The translations under genes and the position numbers were made by a program. A DNA stretch of 64,000 nt from Prorocentrum cordatum. Taxonomy: Eukaryota > Sar > Dinophyceae > Prorocentrales > Prorocentraceae. The DNA is taken from NCBI GenBank assembly GCA_963575745.1, contig CAUYUJ010016064.1:113501-177500 (forward strand), given 5' to 3'. This document shows, piece after piece, positions 1 to 10,356 of this stretch (position 1 is its first letter; every line of letters begins with the position of its first letter). The notes under the pieces are model-generated. The model ran no database searches and had not been told where the DNA came from. It saw only the letters and a list, made by a program, of their open reading frames with translations.

Positions 1-2513
1 CGTCGCACTGCGCCACAACGCATCGGTCAGACCCGTCGTTGGTGAAGGGCCTGTACGCCGGGTTGATATTCATTCGGTTGGCAGTGCCCAGCTGCCCCCA
101 ATATCGCCTGCATTCTTGTAGCGTTTCGAAGGCAACAGCGGGTTGCCCCGCAGGAGCAATGGCCGGCTCGCCACGCAGCCTCACTGGCTCAGACACTGCA
201 GGCGCTGCCGATGAGCTAGCGCCCCCAGATGCCCCGGGAATTCGGGAATCACGAATGTCGAAGAACGTGCGAGGCCAATTTCTATACACCACCACCGCCC
301 GCAACAATGAATCACCGCAAAAAGGGTTAGGGGCAGGGTCATGCCAGACGACGCTGCGACGCCACGGCGAAAAGGAGCGCGGCGCAGCTCGCAGGCTCCG
401 CTGCATGGGGAGTTCCTGGAGCAGAAACATCACATCTTGGTGGTGGTGCATAAAAATCGCTCCCCTTAGTAACCAACATTTTATACACCACCACCGCGCG
501 TGCTTCGATGAATCCTGCTTCGGCCCTTAAGAGAGAGGCGGCAGCCAGCTTGCCGCTGGCGGCGGGAGGTGGGCAGCGGGCTTCTCACCATAGCAAAACT
601 GCACCAAATCGCATCGCGTAGTATTCTCGATCTTGGTGGTGGTAGTCATATTCTGCGCTCGGAGAACGGGCATCCACTGAGCTTGGGAGCCGCTCCTGAT
701 GCCTTCGAAATAGTTTCCAACATCTTCTGCTTAGCACCGCCCTTTGATGAAGCGGCATCCTTGGATGATCCTTCCAGTGATGGCGCCCAGCACGTCCTGC
801 GAGTCCTGCCAGGTGTCGGGCCGCGTCGACATACAGGATCTTCTGGAGTAGGCGCACTGTCGCCCTGGAACACTGCTGCTGCGGCAGCCACTGCTGGTCC
901 TCTGGAGCGATGTCTCTCAGCGGGCTGCCCCGCAGGACGCTGAGACTTGATGTTGCCAAGATGGGGGTCATCTCGATTGTTTCTCTTCTTCTGCTTAGGC
1001 GGTGGCGCAAGCTGATCGGGTTCGAGCGACGTGCGCTGGCTTGAAAAGTACAAAGATGGGGATAGACATGTTTCCTTAGTTGGCTTCAATTTGGGAGGAG
1101 GTCCCTGCGGCTTTGCCGCTGCGGTTGCTCCCGCTGAAGAGCGTCTGGCCTTGCTCCCGCCATTAGGGACATCCGGCTCACGAGGCTTCCCGAGTGCAAT
1201 GTTGTTGGTCTTGACCTTCTCCTGCAACCCAAATCACACCTATCAGCTGCAATCTGTTCTACATTCAGGGTTTGATCCAACCCACCCCTGGACCGTGGGA
1301 GGCGACTATCCTGCCAGGGGCGAGATTCAAATCTCCTGTAACCCTGTCACAAGCATCTATCATTGCATCGGCGTCGCGGGCGCAGTCCGCGGCAGAGGCG
1401 CAGGCCGCGCCGACACAGTCCGAGTCAGACCCTGAAGGAGCAGCCTCGGCGGGGCCCACTGCCCTGGCAAGGACCAGGTCACCAGCCCCTTTCATCGCCT
1501 TCTGGCTGGTCGGCGCCTTCTTGCGCGGACGAAGCGGGCTGCCCCGCATGACACTCTCGATTGTATACCATAAGGCAGCGATTTGGAGCAAGGTTCCCCC
1601 ATTCCTCGGCGCGAACTCTCTCATGCTCATTAACCGGCTGGCAGTCATCTTCCGCCAGCTGTTCAGCTGGCGGATGATTGGTCGCATCTACAGCGTGACC
1701 GCGGCCATCACCACGGGACCAGACCCATGGCGTTCCTTTGAAGTTAGGGCTTCTTGACGGACGCCTCATCGAGCAACCAGGTCCGCGGTCGGCATAATAG
1801 AAGCAAGTACAGACAGAACCCCGACACTCCTTCCAGTCATTGATGACGGCCCTCTTGAGGCCCCGCCCCCGAAGGGCGCCCTGCGTCTCGGCGCCCGCGC
1901 CTCCGTTGGAACGGACGACAATGCCTCTGTCATCCCGCCCAATTCTATAGAAAGAGCACACCAGCGACGGACGTCGTGCTCGGCCCGGCCCTGGTCGAGC
2001 CAATACCCCACTGCATTGGGACGTACACACTGGCGAGTTAAGCCATTATCATCATAGCTGACACGGCGTTGCACGCCTCCTGCCTGGGGCGTGGCTAGAC
2101 GGTCTTCCCTCTGAGGCGGGATTCCCCGCAAGCGCCCCCTCCTCGGCGGGGCCCCGGGCACGCCCCCTCCCCGGCGGGGCCCTTGGGGCCCTCGCATCGG
2201 GAGGGCGAGGGCGCCGGCTGCCGCCGGAGCGAGCACCGCTGGAGCGCGCGCGCAAATGTCCGCGCGAGTAGCTACGGGCGCGACCGCGACGCTGCATGCG
2301 CCGGCCCTCAGCTTCCCATTCGTCTTCGCCATCATCTAAGCGATGCGCCCGCCCCCATACTTGGCGGCCATTTGATCGCCCCCGGCGGCTCGGAGACCGC
2401 CACATAGCCACGAACGCAAAATGATCTTCATCATGTCCGAGTTCGCACTGGATGCGTTCTGAAAGGTCGCCAGTCTCTCGCGGGCCCCCCCGCAGATAAT
2501 CATCGCCATATGA
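1..2513 (-). pseudogene. Probable decayed continuation of a Copia-type polyprotein
   Basis: This stretch lies directly downstream, on the same strand, of a recognisable Gag zinc-knuckle segment, where Pol would be expected. Several short minus-strand frames follow each other (about 2335-1766, 2030-1479, 1687-1265, 1227-646) with no single long frame. The 2030-1479 piece looks protein-like (segments such as VIVVRSN-like and TPWVWSRGDGRGHAVD), but I cannot identify protease, integrase or reverse-transcriptase motifs. I infer a frameshifted, diverged polyprotein. It could instead be unrelated non-coding DNA with chance frames. Confidence 0.35.
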
Positions 2514-3402
2514 TCACATGTTTGTCGGATTGTCAATGACCTGAAGATGAAGCATGTTGTGCATTTCCTCTTCCGTCGCTGGAATTGCGGCTTCAGAATC
2601 CGCAGGCGCCCCCGCCATATCTTGATCTACATCAACTGGCACATGGAAATCCTCAATAAATTCGATCTGCGCAGGTTGCCCCGCGATGGGCATGCCTGAC
2701 CAGTCTGCCAGGTTGATCCCATTATGGTCAACGCATATCTCCTCGAAGAGCTCGCCGGCGCAATTCTCGAGGGACATACTGGCACATAGATATCTGGCAG
2801 CCATGAAGTTGACAACTGCAGCTGGATTGTCGGCAAGGTCGGTCAGTAACGATTCCCAATCGACATAATGTACGTCCGAATCGGTTTGCGCCAAATGCAT
2901 CGACGGACCTCTGCCCCCCCCATCGCCTCGGGGGCATTCACGGCGGGGGTGCTGCGTGGCATGGCAAATGTCACATTCCATCGTTTTACCGTTAGCGTCT
3001 TTCGGGTTGCCCCGACATCCCTCGCCGTTTCCTGATGTGCACCTACGACCCCTGCCTGCACTCAGTAATGCTTCTTCATATTGTGGTTCAGTAAGGGATG
3101 CCAGGAACGCTAACATACCTCTGCCATGCAATCGCCGTCGTTTGACCTTACCCTTGCCTCGACCCTTACCCTTCCCCCTGAGTGCCCGTCGGATAAAACG
3201 TCGTACCTTGCGAATTGGCTTCTTCCTAAACCGTCTCCATCTGAGTTTATGCTTCTGATATCCTAGAAACAGCCATTGAGCCTGTTGGTCTTCCTTAAGA
3301 TACGCGGGCATGTCGGAGTAGTCGAGGGCATTCGCTTCGTCGTCTGATGACGCGTCGGCGTCGATTCCAGAGTCGAAGTCAGACTCAGCGGGTTGCCCCG
3401 TC
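138..3402. repeat. Dispersed 14-bp hairpin motif, about seven copies
   Basis: Copies of GCGGGTTGCCCCGC or close variants occur at 138-151, 920-933, 1534-1547, 2116-2129, about 2674-2687, about 3004-3016 and 3389-3402. On the minus strand this reads GCGGG-GCAA-CCCGC, a 5-bp stem with a 4-base loop. Inside the gag frame it encodes Gly-Gln-Pro-Ala. I did not find the same clustering elsewhere in the window. Confidence 0.6.
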
Positions 3403-3608
3403 GAACCTAGAAGGGTAGCGGCTCGCGCAAAGGCCGCCCTTGCCGACGGCCCCTGGCATATGGCCCAGGAATCTTGCGGCGCCGTAGCCGGGCCACCATT
3501 TTGAGCTAATAGCGTGGTGGCCCCCTTTGGTTGCGGATCGCCATTCCGGGCGTCTGTAGCAGGTTGCTTCGCATTGGCTTCAGCATGCAAAGTCTCGGCG
3601 CGGCGACC
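2514..3608 (-). pseudogene. gag: Copia-type Gag, C-terminal half with CCHC zinc knuckle
   Basis: An open frame of about 358 codons starts without an ATG (TTG at 3590-3588) and is open further upstream into the AT block. It holds an acidic Ser/Asp linker, a strongly basic Arg/Lys stretch (WRRFRKKPIRKVRRFIRRAL region) and a perfect CX2CX4HX4C zinc knuckle (CDICHATQHPRREC, near 2975-2934). That order fits the RNA-binding C-terminus of a Gag protein that packages element RNA. The N-terminal half lies upstream at 3804-4581, beyond an AT and poly(A) block, so this is one Gag split by inserted low-complexity DNA. The Copia assignment rests on overall resemblance to dinoflagellate Copia polyproteins and is an inference. 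Confidence 0.72.
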
Positions 3609-3637
3609 GCGGCTTATATCTCTCTCTATATATATTT

Positions 3638-3669
<32 letters not shown>

Positions 3670-3714
3670 ATAGTAATAATATATTATTTTTTAAAATTAA
3701 TATATATATATATA

Positions 3715-3803
<89 letters not shown>
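3609..3803. repeat. (TA)n tract followed by an 86-nt A tract, inside gag
   Basis: About 110 bases of almost pure A/T with TATA repeats run into an uninterrupted A tract at 3718-3803. The base composition is entirely unlike the GC-rich surroundings. It sits exactly between two segments of the same Gag reading frame, so it interrupts a coding sequence. It could be an expanded microsatellite or the poly(A) tail of a retroposed sequence. I saw no target-site duplication. Confidence 0.95.
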
Positions 3804-3804
<1 letters not shown>

Positions 3805-4581
3805 GCCAATATTGCCAGGGGCTCGCTCAGCGATATGAGCATATGACCTCGGGCGTTCAAGCAGAGAATCCAATGGCCGTTAATTCCTCGGCATCTGGAG
3901 GTTGAGCGGCTGTAGAAGTTGTCTTGCGCGCGACGCCCCCGCCCCTAAGGCTCTGAACAGATTGACTGTCAGGGATTGGAAGTTGGGGATGTTAAAGCCC
4001 GCCGGTACAGCCTCGTAGCGGGCTATTTCGATGCGCGCCGATGTCTGGTCGATCCGTTCCCCCGGATGGACTCGAAAGTCGATGGGGGCCGTTCCCGAGT
4101 TAAGTTGGCGTTCCTCCTCTGAGTTCTCAAACTTCGCGCTAATGAGGAACATGATGTGGGTGGCACCATCGGTAAGACGGCTACCAATGTCAACGCCAAA
4201 TTTGGCGACTGCGGGGGGAACTCTCATGGCCATGGTCCGTGCAAGACCTCGCAGACCACGCTGCAGTGCTGCAGCTTGCTGGAAGGGCATCACATTACCT
4301 GCGGTCACGTTGATCCAGGCATGTACCCCTCGAACGAATTCGCGGAAAGGTACTTGAGAAACTGGGCCCCAACGGGGGCCGGTTGGTATTGCGTCGTCTC
4401 CGCCGCGCACGTGTCCCACAGCACACCCGATAGCGACCCATATAAGACACAAGGTTGTAATGCCAATCCAATGGCCCCGTAGGTCGCGGTCGGATGTTGG
4501 TGGCTGGGGTCTGCGGCGTTTTGTTGTAAGCCTGCGTGGGGGTGGAGACGACGCAGCATCGCACCGCATGTGGCCATGCAT
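3804..4581 (-). pseudogene. gag: Copia-type Gag, N-terminal (capsid-like) half
   Basis: A frame of 233 codons runs from an ATG at 4581 to TAA at 3882-3880. Codons after about residue 70 look like a Gag capsid: a REFVRGVHAWI segment, LQRGLRGLARTMAMRVPP, a region like IDFRVHPGERIDQ, ARYEA, and LTVNLFRALG ending LQPLNLQMPRN. After the stop codon the same frame continues for about 25 sense codons (SYAHIAERAPGNIG) up to the A tract, so the stop looks like one nonsense substitution in a longer Gag. The first 60-70 residues, which include a hydrophobic segment, may not belong to Gag. The C-terminal half is at 2514-3608. Confidence 0.68.
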
Positions 4582-5109
4582 GGTATCATCAAAAAATCCA
4601 AGTGGAATAAGTGGGTGGACCTCAGGAATGTAATAGCGCAGAGATGTAGGACTCGAGTAATAGGCCTCCGCAAGAGCAGAGGTATCTCTGCAAATGTCCT
4701 AGCGGTTGTGCGTAGTTATGTACATTCCTCCGCGCAGACCCACTGCACCCTGATGTTCCACCATGTCAGTAGCCCACCAGATAGTGCCGTGGATGGTGAG
4801 GAGTAGAGCGAGAGCTGACCACCATAGGCCAGCTCCGCTACCAAATTTGAAGGGGGCCAGTGGGCCCGTCCAGAAGCTTCGCCTTAGGCGAAGCGCAGCT
4901 CCAGCTCTGATGTACCGTAGTAACGATAGTCTCAGTCGGAGGAGGTCATCGCGGGAACGACGGGCCATCTCAAGCGAAGGATGGATTCGGTCCCGATGGC
5001 AAGTAGTATGCCTCGCAATGAGGCGCAATCATATGTTGGCGGCCGTTCGCTTGAACACAAACGGCCGCGGACAAACGCTCGCTATCTCTCGCCCTTGTCC
5101 GAGCTCACT
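4582..5109. other. No gene recognised
   Basis: Only short frames are present. A 9-bp perfect inverted repeat with a single central base (GCTTCGCCT-T-AGGCGAAGC) lies near 4876-4896. Nothing else is supported. Confidence 0.5.
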
Positions 5110-5449
5110 TTAGAATTCCAAGATCGCCCTAAGACGGCCCCATAGGCTCCCAGAAAGCCCCCAACACGGCACAAAGTCGGCACAAGAGGCGCCCAAACCG
5201 ACCCAAAAGGGCTCCAAAACAGCCCCAAGAGGGGCCCGAAAGGGGGGACCACGAAACCAACATTTCAGCCGTCCGCCCCTAGAGAGGCTTCCAGGAGGCC
5301 AGAAGAGGATCCAAAAAGGCCACCAGACGCCCCCAAGAGGCCCCAAAGAGGCCCCGAGAAGCTCCCCAAAGGCCCCCAAGAGGCCCCGAGGGGCCCCAAC
5401 AGGCCCCCAAGTCGGCTTCGACAGGGGTCGGCGGTGTGGCGTAAGCCTA
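5110..5449. repeat. GC-rich degenerate minisatellite (GGCCCCAAGA type)
   Basis: Short degenerate units of about 10-13 bp built on GGCCCCCAAGAGG or GGCCCAAGACGG fill the stretch. It opens a block of the same family reaching 8965. Related tracts occur at 13930-14260, 15270-16370 and 62290-62430. The long Gly/Leu/Trp/Pro or Arg/Pro frames on both strands are by-products of the repeat. Confidence 0.8.
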
Positions 5450-6676
5450 AGAATCCACGTCCGGAAGTGACGTGTTGGGCGGCAGCGTTTTCCGCGGATG
5501 CCGTAACGCAGTGGATCCCATGTGTCCAATGTTTGCATAATTCCCACATACTGTATTGCGTTACATTAGTATGTCTCACCCCATAACCCCCCCTGCAGTC
5601 GCGCCACATGAACGGACCAAGATGTCCCCCCCCCCTTCCGGGGCCATAAAAACCGACAAAAACATATGAAAAATCAACAAGTTCGACCTCTTGGGCATCT
5701 TGGGGCTCCAAGAGGGCCTCAAGATGGCCCATGATGGCCCCAAGACGGCCCAAGACGGCCCAAGATATTCCCAACGGGGGCCCATGAGGCCCCCAAGAGG
5801 GCCCAGAAAACCCCAAGGACGGCCCAAGAGGGCCCCAAGAGCGCCCACAACTGCGCCTCCAGAGGCCGAAATCATAGATTTCCCTATGGTTTTTGCACTA
5901 GTTTAGCGTTCTCGTCTTTTTCTGCTTTCACAAATCCATGACGGCCCAAGCAGCTTCCATAATCGCCCCAGAACAAACCAAAAAGCCCCCAAGAGGGCTC
6001 CAAGACGGCCCAGGACGGCCCCAAAACGGCCCAAAAAGGCCCCCAAGACGGCCCAAGAGGCCGCGAAGACGGCCCTAGAGGACCCCAAGGGGGCTCCAAT
6101 GCAGCCGCGAGAGGCCCCCAGGACAGCCTCCGAGGGAGCGAAACGGCGCAAAAGCGCCAAGACGGCCGAAGACGCCCCCAAGAGGCCCCCAAGAAGCCTC
6201 CAATAAGCCCCCCAGAAGCCTCCAAAAGGCCCCCAAAAAGCCCCCCAAAGGCCACATAGCGACTGGAGTGTAATGTCATTTTCCCCCTCTGGGCGAACTG
6301 CGGCGCAGCGCCAGCCAGGTGGAAGTTGGTCGCTGCGGCGCCCATGATTAGAGCCGGCGCTGGAAGGGAAAATGGGGAGGGTGTATGAAAAGGAAGGGGG
6401 GAAGGCCCCAAGAAAGCTCCCAGGAGGCCTCCAGGAGGCCCCCAAGAGGCTCCCAGGAGGCCCCGCGACGACGTGACTGTACGTGCTCCGGACGTGCACC
6501 CCGCGAAGCGAGAGTAATCATTTTCCCGGAGAGGCTTCCGGGAAGATGATTTCGCACGAGGCCCTCTTGGGCCTCCCTGAGGCCGTCTTGGGGGCCTCCT
6601 GGGCCAGCTTCGGGGCCTCTTGGGCCGTCTTGAAGTTCCGTGAGCCCCAAAGGAAGACCCTTTTTTGTGCCGCCAG
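5450..6676. repeat. Large tandem repeat, first copy (about 1.23 kb)
   Basis: The copy begins GAATCCACGTCCGG and ends in the segment GAGCCCCAAAGGAAGACCC. Shared landmarks with the next copy are the TTTAGCGTTCTCG motif (5902 and 7164), GGGCGAACTGCGGCGCA (6290 and 7566) and the TTCCCGGAGAGG hairpin (6522 and 7792). Between landmarks it is the GGCCCC minisatellite. It is clearly diverged from the second copy in length and sequence, so the duplication is not recent. Confidence 0.85.
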
Positions 6677-7941
6677 GAATCCACGTCCGGAGGTGACGTG
6701 CTGAGCGGCAGCGTTTTTCGGCGAACGCCTTAATCGGCGAACGCCTTAATGCAACGTATCCAATGTATCCAATGATTGCAGAATTGCCACATCTTGCACT
6801 GTGTTACATTATTATGTCTCCCCCCTAACCCCCCTAGGAGCCGCGCCACAGGAACGGACCAAAATGATCGGCCCTCCTTCTGGGGTCCCACACCTACAAA
6901 AACCGATGACAGATCAACAAGTTCGGCCTCTTGGGCCTCTGGAGACTCCAAGAGGGCCTCAAGATGGCCCAAGATGGCCCCAAGACGGCGCAAGACGGCC
7001 CCAAGACGGCCCAAGATATTCCCAGCGGGGGCCCATGAGGCCCCCAAGCCGGCCCCAAGAGGGCCCGGAAAGCCCCAAGGACGGCCCAAGAGGGCCCCAA
7101 GAGCGCCCACAACTGCGCCTCCAGAGGCCGAAATTATTGATTTTCCTATGGTATTTGCAATAGTTTAGCGTTCTCGCCTTTTTCGGCTCTCAAAAATGCA
7201 TGACGGCCCAAGCAGCTTCCAGAATCGCCCCAGAACAGCCCAAGAAGCCCCCAAGAGGGCCCCAAGACGGCCCAGGACGGCCCCAAAACGGCCCAAAGAG
7301 GCCCCCAAGACGGTCCAAGAGGCCGCGAAGACGACCCAAGAGGACCCCAAGAGGGCTCCAACGCGGCCGCGAGAGGCCCCCAAGACAGCCTCCGAGGGGG
7401 CGAAACGGTGCAAAAGCGCCCCAAGACGGCCGAAGACGCCCCCAAGAGGCCCCGAGAGGCCCCCAAGAAGCCTCCAAGAAGTCCCCCAGAAGCCTCCAAA
7501 AGGGCCCCAAAAAGCCCCCCAAAGGCCACACAGCGACTGGAGTGTAATGTTATTTCCCCCCCTCTGGGCGAACTGCGGCGCAACGCCAGCCAGGTGGAAG
7601 TTGGTCACTGCGGCGCCCATGATTAGAGCCGGCGCTGGAAGGGAAGATTGGGAGGGTGTATGGAAAGGAAGGAAAGGCCCCAAAGAAGTCCCAAGAGACC
7701 AAAAGAAACTCCCAGGAGGCCTCCAGGAGGCCCTCCCAAGAGACCCCGCGACGACGTGACTGTACGGCCCTCGCGAAGCGAGAGTAATCATGTTCCCGGA
7801 GAGGCCCGGGAAGATGATTTCGCGAGGCCCTCTCGGGCCTCCCTGAGGCCGTCTGGGGGGCCTCCTGCCAGTTTCGGGGCCTCTTGGGCCGTCTTGAAGT
7901 TGTGAGCCCCAAAGAAAGACCCTTGTTTGTGCCGCCTTGGG
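6677..7941. repeat. Large tandem repeat, second copy (about 1.26 kb)
   Basis: Same landmarks, order and orientation as 5450-6676. A local 16-base duplication (CGGCGAACGCCTTAAT) is visible at 6719-6750. The hairpin at 7786-7820 is shorter than in other copies (GAGGCCCGGGAAG instead of GAGGCTTCCGGGAAG). Confidence 0.85.
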
Positions 7942-8965
7942 CCCTCTTGGGTCTCTCTTGGGCTGTCTTGGGGTTCCTCGTCTGGGGCACGTGAAGACGA
8001 AGCAAGCGAGTATGCTGAAAATGCACGTTTTACTAAGGGAATGCGAAGGCCCTCTTGGAGCCCTCTTCGGCCATCTTCAAATCGCTGAGGCTGTCTTGTG
8101 GGCCTCTTGGGCGTTTCCCGGATCCTGTTCCCGGAGAGGCTTCCGGGAAGATGATTTCGCACGAGGCCCTCTTGGGCCTCCCTGAGGCCGTCTGGGGGGC
8201 CTCCTGGGCCAGCTTCGGGGCCTCTTGGGCCGTCTCGGGGGGGTTCGTGAGCCCCAAAGAAAGACCCTTTTTTGTGCCGCCTTGGGCCCTCTTGGGTCTC
8301 TCTTGGGCTGTCTTAAGGCTCCTCGGGGGCGTCTGGGGCACTGTGAAGACGAAGCAAGCGAGTATGCTGGAAATGCACGTTTTACTAAGGGAATGGGCCG
8401 ATGTTTGCATCTTGAAGGCCCTCTTGGAGCCCTCTTCGGCCATCTTCAAGCCATCTCGGGCCCTCTTGGGCCTCGCTGAGGCTGTCTTGTGGGCCTCTTG
8501 GGCGTCCTGGGAACCCGGAAATCCTGTTCCCGGAGAGGCTTCCGGGAAGATGATTTCGCACGAGGCCCTCTTGGGCCTCCCTGAGGCCGTCTGGGGGGCC
8601 TCCTGGGCCAACTTCGGGGCCTCTTGGGCCGTCTTGGGGGGGTCCGTGAGCCCCACAGCACGACCCTTTTGGGCCGTTTTGGGCCCTCTTGGGTCTCTCT
8701 TGGGCTGTCTTGGGGCTCCTCGGGGGCGTCTGGGGCACTGTGAAGACGAAGCAAGCGAGTATGCTGAAAATGCACGTTTTACTAAAAGGATGGGCCGATG
8801 TTGCCTCTCGAAGGCTCTCTTTGGGCCCTCTTCGGTCATCTTCAAGCCATCTCGGGCCCTCTTGGGGCGCTCTTGGGCGACTTGGGGCCCTCTTGGGCCT
8901 CGCTGAGGCTGTCCTGTGGGCCTCTTGGGCTGTCTTTGAGCCTCTTGGGCCGTCTTGGGCGGGTT
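7942..8965. repeat. Three shorter tandem units of about 0.34-0.39 kb
   Basis: Units at about 7942-8281, 8282-8665 and 8666-8965 (partial) share GAAGACGAAGCAAGCGAGTA (7993, 8345, 8741), a CACGTTTTACTAA segment, and, in the first two, the hairpin segment TTCCCGGAGAGGCTTCCGGG (8128, 8528). The hairpin part also occurs in the two large repeats upstream, so the units look like amplified derivatives of the end of that module. Confidence 0.8.
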
Positions 8966-9039
8966 CGTGGACCCCACAGGACGCCCAGGGCGACCATGCC
9001 AACCAGTGGCACCACCTCACCCCCGCCCCCGGGCCGATA

Positions 9040-9640
9040 TATATATATATATATATACACATACATACATACATACATACATATATACATACATACATAC
9101 ATATGCATATATATATATATATATATATATATGTGCATGCATGCATGCATGCATGCATGCATGCATGCATACATACATACATACATACATACATAAATGC
9201 ATGCATACATACATCACCTTACACTACATTACATTACATTACATTACATTACATTACATTACATTACATTGCAGTACATTACATTACATTACATTACATT
9301 ACCTTATCTTACCCTACATTACAATACATTACATTACACTACATTACAGTGCACTACATTGCATTACACTACATTACATTACCTTACATTACAATACATA
9401 CATACATACACGCATACATACATTGCATACATGTATGCGTACATACATACATACATGCATACATACATGCATGCATGCATGCATACATACATGTATACAC
9501 ATATACATATATGCATACATACATACATGCATGCATGCATACATGCATGCATACATACATACATATGTGCATACATACATACATACATATATACATGCAT
9601 ACATATAAATTTATGCATATGCACACACATGGATTGGCAT
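9040..9640. repeat. Compound microsatellite (TA, CATA, GCAT, ACATT)
   Basis: In order: (TA)n near 9040, (CATA)n, (TA)n, (GCAT)n at about 9135-9170, (ATAC)n, a pentanucleotide ACATT array at 9215-9390, then mixed ATAC/GCAT again. The His/Tyr/Thr or Cys/Met/Tyr frames here are repeat artefacts. Confidence 0.95.
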
Positions 9641-9703
9641 AAACACAATCATATGCATTAGTGGTATACACATGTAGTGGCATAAACACAATCATATGCA
9701 TTA
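9636..9703. repeat. 43-bp tandem duplication
   Basis: GGCATAAACACAATCATATG starts at 9636 and again at 9679, giving two copies with a 43-base period at the edge of the microsatellite. Confidence 0.8.
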
Positions 9704-10009
9704 CTGACACGCACACATGCATACAGCTGCACATGCACATACACGTATACGTATACATACGCATACAACACGATCTGGCACCTACACCGATATACACATA
9801 CATAGATATACACATGTCTGTATGAATGCCTGCATACACATGCGAACCTAGACAAACACATAAAAATATACATAACCATATATATGCACGATTGAACATC
9901 GGCATGCGCAGAAACATAGAACTACCTACATATATGTACTTAACATGTGTGTGTGTGCCCCAAACAGCGCTTGTACTTAGAACGTCTTACGTGTCTTCTC
10001 AGGAAATTG
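9704..10009. other. AT-rich, ACAT-rich sequence without a gene
   Basis: Degenerate CATAC and ACACAT words continue from the microsatellite. No gene is supported. Confidence 0.5.
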
Positions 10010-10315
10010 GCTCGTTTGTCGGGTCAACCGCCTTACTGCTGCCGTCGCTGCCCCGTCGCCGCCTCGTCGCAACCCGTCGTCTGGGCTCTTTCGCCGGGTC
10101 CGCCGCCTTGTTGCCGCCGTCGCCGTCCCGTCGCCGCCTCGTCGCCTCCTGTCGTCTGGGTTCGTTTCTGGGATCCGCCGCATTGTTGCCAAGGACGAAG
10201 CCGGGATGGAGAGCTCCAAGGACACAGAAAGCGGAAGCAAGCCGCACGATCATTGCTGACCGAACACAGAAAGCGGATGCAAACCGCACGATCCTTGCGG
10301 ACCGTCCTCATCGCG
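10010..10315. repeat. 66-bp repeat (about 3 copies) and 42-bp repeat (2 copies)
   Basis: A unit containing GTCGCCGCCTCGTCGC and GTCTGGG recurs with a period near 66 bases from about 10010 to 10190. It is followed by two copies of a 42-base unit (ACACAGAAAGCGGA...CCGCACGATC) at about 10218-10300. Both periods are multiples of three, which keeps a frame open on the plus strand, but nothing marks it as a gene. Confidence 0.75.
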
Positions 10316-10356
10316 TCTAAATGGAATCCGACATGAATGCTGCACACTGGCGAGGC

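Noticed and set aside
3718-3803. A tract as the poly(A) tail of the Copia element itself
   Set aside because: The element runs on the minus strand, where this is a T tract inside its gag, so it cannot be that element's 3' tail.
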